DNA of 16,688 bases from Bacillota bacterium. GTDB lineage: Bacteria > Bacillota > Clostridia > Christensenellales > Aristaeellaceae. The translations under genes and the position numbers were made by a program. Under the pieces are notes generated by a model. The model had not been told where the DNA came from, searched no databases, and was given only the letters and a program-made list of their open reading frames with translations. Within the stretch, counting starts at the first letter, position 1; every line of letters begins with the position of its first letter. The stretch is from contig JAEZHK010000029.1 in NCBI GenBank assembly GCA_023416655.1, positions 1 to 16,688 on the forward strand, given 5' to 3'. Shown piece by piece: positions 13,778 through 16,688 of this stretch.

Positions 13778-15670
13778 ATGAAAAAGCTGGCGGTTCTGAT
13801 CGCGCTGATCCTCGCTCTATCCTCCACCGCTTCCGCGCTGACGCTGACCACCGAGGACATCCCGGACCCGTATTTCCAGTGGGGCCGCTATCGGCTCACG
13901 TTCAGCCTGTACACGGACGATCTGGCTGAAGTGGACTACGTGTCGGCTCCGCCGAATGGTTCGCTGGTGATGGTGCGGCTGGCCTCGCCGGGGAAACAGA
14001 TGGCGCTGGAGGACATCCGGGCGGGCGTAAAGCATTTCATGCTGCGTGACGCGACGGGCGCCCTCAACGAAATCTTCGTATGGCACGTCGACAGCGCGAA
14101 GGACAAAAAAGGGGCGATTGTGTCGAAGCCGCTGCAGGACGCGTTCGAACTGGTCTTCTTCCTGCCAGAGGGCGTTTCTGCGGAAGGCGCGACCCTCATG
14201 TTGCGCGATTCCAAAGGAAATGAGCAGACGCTCCTTCAGATGCCCGGCGCCACCCAGGCGCCCGCCACGCAGTCCGCGCCGGAAGCGCCTTCCGAATCCG
14301 GGTCCGCCGCGGAACCCGCGCAGCCCGATCAGTCCGCCGCGGAACCCGCGCCCACCGCGCAGCCCGAACAGTCCACCGTGGAGTCCGAACCCACCGCGCA
14401 GCCCGAACAGTCCTCCGTGGAGCTTGAACCCACCGCGCAGCCCGAAACGGCCGTCGAACCAAGCCCCGACCAGAGGGCAGCGGACTTCGTCAGCGCCCTG
14501 CTCACCGAGGCGGCGCAGAACATGACCGACCCCTGGACGCTCGCAATCCTGGATAACGGGGCCGAGGACGTTTCGCTTAAGGACGGCGTCATCAGCTTTT
14601 CGCTCCGCTCCTTCAGCCCCGGTCTCAAGTCGATCGAGGAGACCGAACCGGCCGGGTTCCTGCGCCACCTGTACCAGAACGCGTCCGCCTACGACCTTAA
14701 GTGCACGCTGGAAGTAACGGACGAGGGCGGCTTCGCCGCCACCGACAAGGCGCGAAAGGCGCTCATCAAGGCGATCCAGAAGGCCGCAGGCCAGTCCAAA
14801 AAGGCGTTTGACGACAAGAAGGTCCGCGTCGCGCTGGCGGGCTACCTGCTTGGAGCTGGCGCAAGCGACATGGACTACGCCGTCACTCTGGGGGATTTCT
14901 CGCCGCTCTTCGCCGCGCAGTCGAAGCAAACGCTGAATGTCAAGGACGGCCCTCACGCGCTCAGGCTGGGCACCACCGGCGCAAAGACCGAGGACATGAT
15001 GAGAAAGGCGTACTCGGCGGCGCTCCGGAGGCTTTCAAAGCAGGAAGGCGCGAAGGATCTCTCCGAGAGCGAGATCGCGCCCATTTTCCTCGAAGAGCTG
15101 AACGCGCAGGCGGCCGCGCTCAAAAAGAAGGGCGCTGAGAAGCTCGAATTCGTGATCAACCTCGACGTGCTTCTCTCGGCGGATTACCCCTACGCCGGGG
15201 ACGGCTACAACGACTTCCTCTATGACTTTTCGGGCGCCTTCTCCCTCAACCTTTCCGACCTGAAAGACGCTGTTTCGAACTTCCCCGACTACCCGGCGGT
15301 GGATTACCCCAAATCCGGCCGCGTCGATGGTTCAAAGAGCGGCACCCAGGTGATCTACAAAACCCCGAAAGACGGCCCCGCCCACTTCATCCAGATGCGT
15401 AAAGTGGATACCGGCGAGCTTGCTGTCAGCGCGTTTATCCGCCCGGGCGAGAAGACGACGGTAAGGGTGCCCAAGGGCAAGTACTACATCCTGGTGGCCT
15501 ACGGAGAGATCTGGTACGGCGGGGAGCACCTGTTCGGCGACAGCGGCGACTATTCCCGCACCGAGGACATTCAGATCAAGGGAAGCAACTACTACCACGT
15601 CATCACGCTGGGCGGCGTCAAGGACGGCAACATGTCCTCCTACGACGCGGACCCGTCCGAGTTCCAGTAA
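13778..15670 (+). CDS. Secreted protein of unknown function with Pro/Glu-rich repeat linker and C-terminal WYG/LFG domain
   Basis: A 630-residue protein starting at ATG 13778 with GAGGAGG (13765-13771) at 6 bp. The longer frame from 13733 lacks a ribosome binding site and would precede the signal peptide. Residues 1-20 form a signal peptide (MKKLAVLIALILALSSTASA) with an ASA cleavage site. Residues 21-160 are a beta-rich N-terminal region. Residues 160-235 are a low-complexity Pro/Glu/Ala/Gln linker with three 13-residue repeats. Residues 235-500 form a mixed helical domain with a FVSALLTEAAQNMTDPWTLA start. The C-terminus (about 515-615) reads AFIRPGEKTTVRVPKGKYYI, then WYG (579-581) and LFG (585-587). 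This resembles a small beta domain I recall from many Firmicutes extracellular proteins. No cell-wall sorting signal or transmembrane anchor is seen, and no catalytic motif. It is monocistronic, between its own promoter and terminator. The function is unknown. Confidence 0.85.
   Translation: MKKLAVLIALILALSSTASALTLTTEDIPDPYFQWGRYRLTFSLYTDDLAEVDYVSAPPNGSLVMVRLASPGKQMALEDIRAGVKHFMLRDATGALNEIFVWHVDSAKDKKGAIVSKPLQDAFELVFFLPEGVSAEGATLMLRDSKGNEQTLLQMPGATQAPATQSAPEAPSESGSAAEPAQPDQSAAEPAPTAQPEQSTVESEPTAQPEQSSVELEPTAQPETAVEPSPDQRAADFVSALLTEAAQNMTDPWTLAILDNGAEDVSLKDGVISFSLRSFSPGLKSIEETEPAGFLRHLYQNASAYDLKCTLEVTDEGGFAATDKARKALIKAIQKAAGQSKKAFDDKKVRVALAGYLLGAGASDMDYAVTLGDFSPLFAAQSKQTLNVKDGPHALRLGTTGAKTEDMMRKAYSAALRRLSKQEGAKDLSESEIAPIFLEELNAQAAALKKKGAEKLEFVINLDVLLSADYPYAGDGYNDFLYDFSGAFSLNLSDLKDAVSNFPDYPAVDYPKSGRVDGSKSGTQVIYKTPKDGPAHFIQMRKVDTGELAVSAFIRPGEKTTVRVPKGKYYILVAYGEIWYGGEHLFGDSGDYSRTEDIQIKGSNYYHVITLGGVKDGNMSSYDADPSEFQ
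14300..14446 (+). repeat. 39-bp in-frame tandem repeat in the linker of the secreted protein
   Basis: Three full 39-bp units at 14330-14368, 14369-14407 and 14408-14446 encode QSAAEPAPTAQPE, QSTVESEPTAQPE and QSSVELEPTAQPE. A shortened 30-bp unit (14300-14329, GSAAEPAQPD) lacking the PTA codons precedes them. The 3' half of each unit is nearly identical at DNA level, which fits expansion by slippage or unequal recombination. The product is probably a flexible linker. Confidence 0.9.
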
Positions 15671-15690
15671 GCATTATGCCACAAACAAAG

Positions 15691-15718
15691 GCACCGGGGC
15701 CGCGGCTCCGGTGCTTTT
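15691..15718 (+). terminator. Terminator between convergent genes, probably bidirectional
   Basis: GCACCGGGGC (15691-15700) pairs with GCTCCGGTGC (15705-15714), ten pairs with one G-T, around loop CGCG, then TTTT on the plus strand. On the minus strand the stem is followed by CTTTGTTTG, so it can also terminate the epimerase transcript that ends at 15731. Confidence 0.8.
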
Positions 15719-15730
15719 GCTTGCTCAAGT

Positions 15731-16564
15731 CTATTGGAACGCCGCCCTCGCGAACGCGCAGGTCCTTTTAAGCCTTTCATTCCAGCCGGGCTTGCCGTCG
15801 TGCCAGAGCTCGGTGACGAAGAGCCGGACGCCCTGATCGTAGGCGGCCTTCGCGCCCTTTATGAAGTCCACATGGCCGTCGCCAAAATCCAGGTCCCGGT
15901 AGACGCCGGGTCGCGTGTCCTTCAGGTGCATCGCGGGGATGTGCCCGCGACCGGATTCAATGTCCGCGTACAGGTCGGTTCCGTAGAGCACCGAGGCGTT
16001 GGTGAGGTTGCCAAGGTCCGGGTACACGCCCAGGTAGGGCGAATCGATCCGCTTCACGTAGGCCATGGCCTTGCCCACCGTGTCCATGAACGGCGTCTCC
16101 ATCGTCTCAAAGCCGGTCAGTACGCCGTAACGCGCCGCATAGCGCACACCTTTTTGGAGGTTCTCCGCGAACCAACCCCGCGTGTCCTCGCCACCCTCCT
16201 CGTAGTACACGTCGTAACCCGCGAGTTGGATGAGGCGGATGCCGAATTCGTCCGCGAACTCCACCGCCTTTTCGAAGATTTCGTTTCCCCTCACGCGGAT
16301 GAACGGGTCGCGGCTCCCCAGCGGGTACTTGCGGTGCCCGCTCAGGCACATGGTGCGGATGGGGAGGCCGGTTTCCAAGACGGCGCTCCGGAGCGCGTCC
16401 CGCTCCGTCTTCGTCCAGTCGAGGCGGGAGAGCCTTGCGTCGGTCTCGTCGATGGAGATTTCCAAAAAGTCGTAGCCCGCGCGCTTCGCGGCTTCGAGGC
16501 GCTCCGTCCAGTTCAGCTCCGGCGGCGTCGCCTTTTCGTAGAGGCCCAGTCGTATTTCTGTCAT
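15731..16564 (-). CDS. ulaE: L-ribulose-5-phosphate 3-epimerase (UlaE/SgbU type)
   Basis: A 277-residue cytoplasmic TIM-barrel enzyme that matches UlaE along its length. The start IRLGLYEKATPP is followed by FLEISIDETDARLSRLDW (33-50), TMCLSGHRKYPLGS (71-84), IRLIQLAGYDVYYEE (109-123), VYPDLGNL and HLKDTRPGVYRDLDFG. The metal-binding set is complete: E153, D183, H213 and E252. It interconverts L-ribulose 5-phosphate and L-xylulose 5-phosphate, a step in use of L-ascorbate, L-xylulose or L-lyxose. The gene starts one base after the stop codon of an FGGY sugar kinase, so the two are co-transcribed and likely coupled. The kinase would supply the L-ketopentose phosphate. An UlaA-type PTS route would make such a kinase unnecessary, so a kinase-based route is more likely here. 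Confidence 0.9.
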   Translation of the reverse strand: MTEIRLGLYEKATPPELNWTERLEAAKRAGYDFLEISIDETDARLSRLDWTKTERDALRSAVLETGLPIRTMCLSGHRKYPLGSRDPFIRVRGNEIFEKAVEFADEFGIRLIQLAGYDVYYEEGGEDTRGWFAENLQKGVRYAARYGVLTGFETMETPFMDTVGKAMAYVKRIDSPYLGVYPDLGNLTNASVLYGTDLYADIESGRGHIPAMHLKDTRPGVYRDLDFGDGHVDFIKGAKAAYDQGVRLFVTELWHDGKPGWNERLKRTCAFARAAFQ

Positions 16565-16565
16565 C

Positions 16566-16688
16566 TTATCGCTCCAGCCTGCCCCACACGGGGGCCATCG
16601 CGTCCACCACCGTGCGGAAGTCCTGGTATTTTCTGCGGTAGACGGCGGCGAGCGCCGGGTTCGGGTGGTAGACGTTCTTCACCTTCAC
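16566..16688 (-). CDS. FGGY-family carbohydrate kinase, C-terminal fragment (cut by window edge)
   Basis: The last 40 residues of an open frame that enters from beyond 16688 and ends at TAA 16568-16566. The segment NVYHPNPALAAVYRRKYQDF followed by RTVVDAMAPVWGRLER has the characteristic end of xylulokinase-like FGGY kinases (HP-P-L-A-VY-Y--F). These enzymes phosphorylate ketopentoses or related sugars in the cytoplasm. Coupling to the UlaE-type epimerase suggests an L-xylulose or L-ribulose kinase, but the substrate-determining part is outside the window. Confidence 0.75.
   Translation of the reverse strand: MKVKNVYHPNPALAAVYRRKYQDFRTVVDAMAPVWGRLER

Noticed and set aside
14300..14446. Short CRISPR-like array
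   Set aside because: The repeats are directly adjacent without spacers, in frame, and encode a Pro/Glu-rich protein linker.

Overview
The window looks like chromosomal DNA of a GC-rich member of the Clostridia (Firmicutes/Bacillota). The reasons are consensus Shine-Dalgarno sequences, YesM/YesN-type two-component regulation, an ABC sugar importer with no ATPase gene of its own, and a phosphonate-type permease beside an UshA-like nucleotidase. Placement below class level is a guess (a gut-type Christensenellales-like or related lineage). No transposase, integrase, phage gene, CRISPR array, tRNA or rRNA is visible.

Region by region. (1) 1-1966: the C-terminal end of a PhnE-like phosphonate permease, a 253-bp hairpin-rich gap, then a signal-less metallophosphatase/5'-nucleotidase. 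(2) 1967-3166: an isolated YdeI/DUF1801-type gene with its own promoter. It is flanked by two inverted copies of a roughly 90-150 bp structured repeat, each lying just 3' of a converging neighbour gene. Stem changes between the copies are compensatory. (3) 3167-13381: a carbohydrate-use locus. A leftward YesM/YesN sensor and regulator pair is divergent from a rightward run of substrate-binding protein, two permeases, a TIM-barrel isomerase/epimerase-like enzyme and a GH116 glycosidase, closed by a strong intrinsic terminator. (4) 13382-15720: a 396-bp intergenic stretch with an inverted repeat and a near-consensus promoter, then a secreted protein of unknown function with a 39-bp tandem repeat and a C-terminal WYG/LFG-type domain. 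It ends at a terminator that can serve both strands. (5) 15731-16688, minus strand: a UlaE-type L-ribulose-5-phosphate 3-epimerase preceded by the 3' end of an FGGY sugar kinase, part of a pentose or ascorbate-type pathway that continues outside the window.

How the genes probably work together: the sensor kinase detects an extracellular glycoside, the AraC-type regulator switches on the divergent importer operon, the binding protein and permeases import an oligosaccharide or glycoside (with a shared ATPase encoded elsewhere), and the signal-less GH116 enzyme hydrolyses it in the cytoplasm. The TIM-barrel enzyme presumably processes the sugar or aglycone released. The substrate cannot be read from the sequence; GH116 chemistry suggests a beta-glucoside or beta-xyloside.

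The least explained items are the paired structured repeats with a tiny ORF at the tail of one copy, the binding protein that lacks a lipobox, and the secreted repeat protein.
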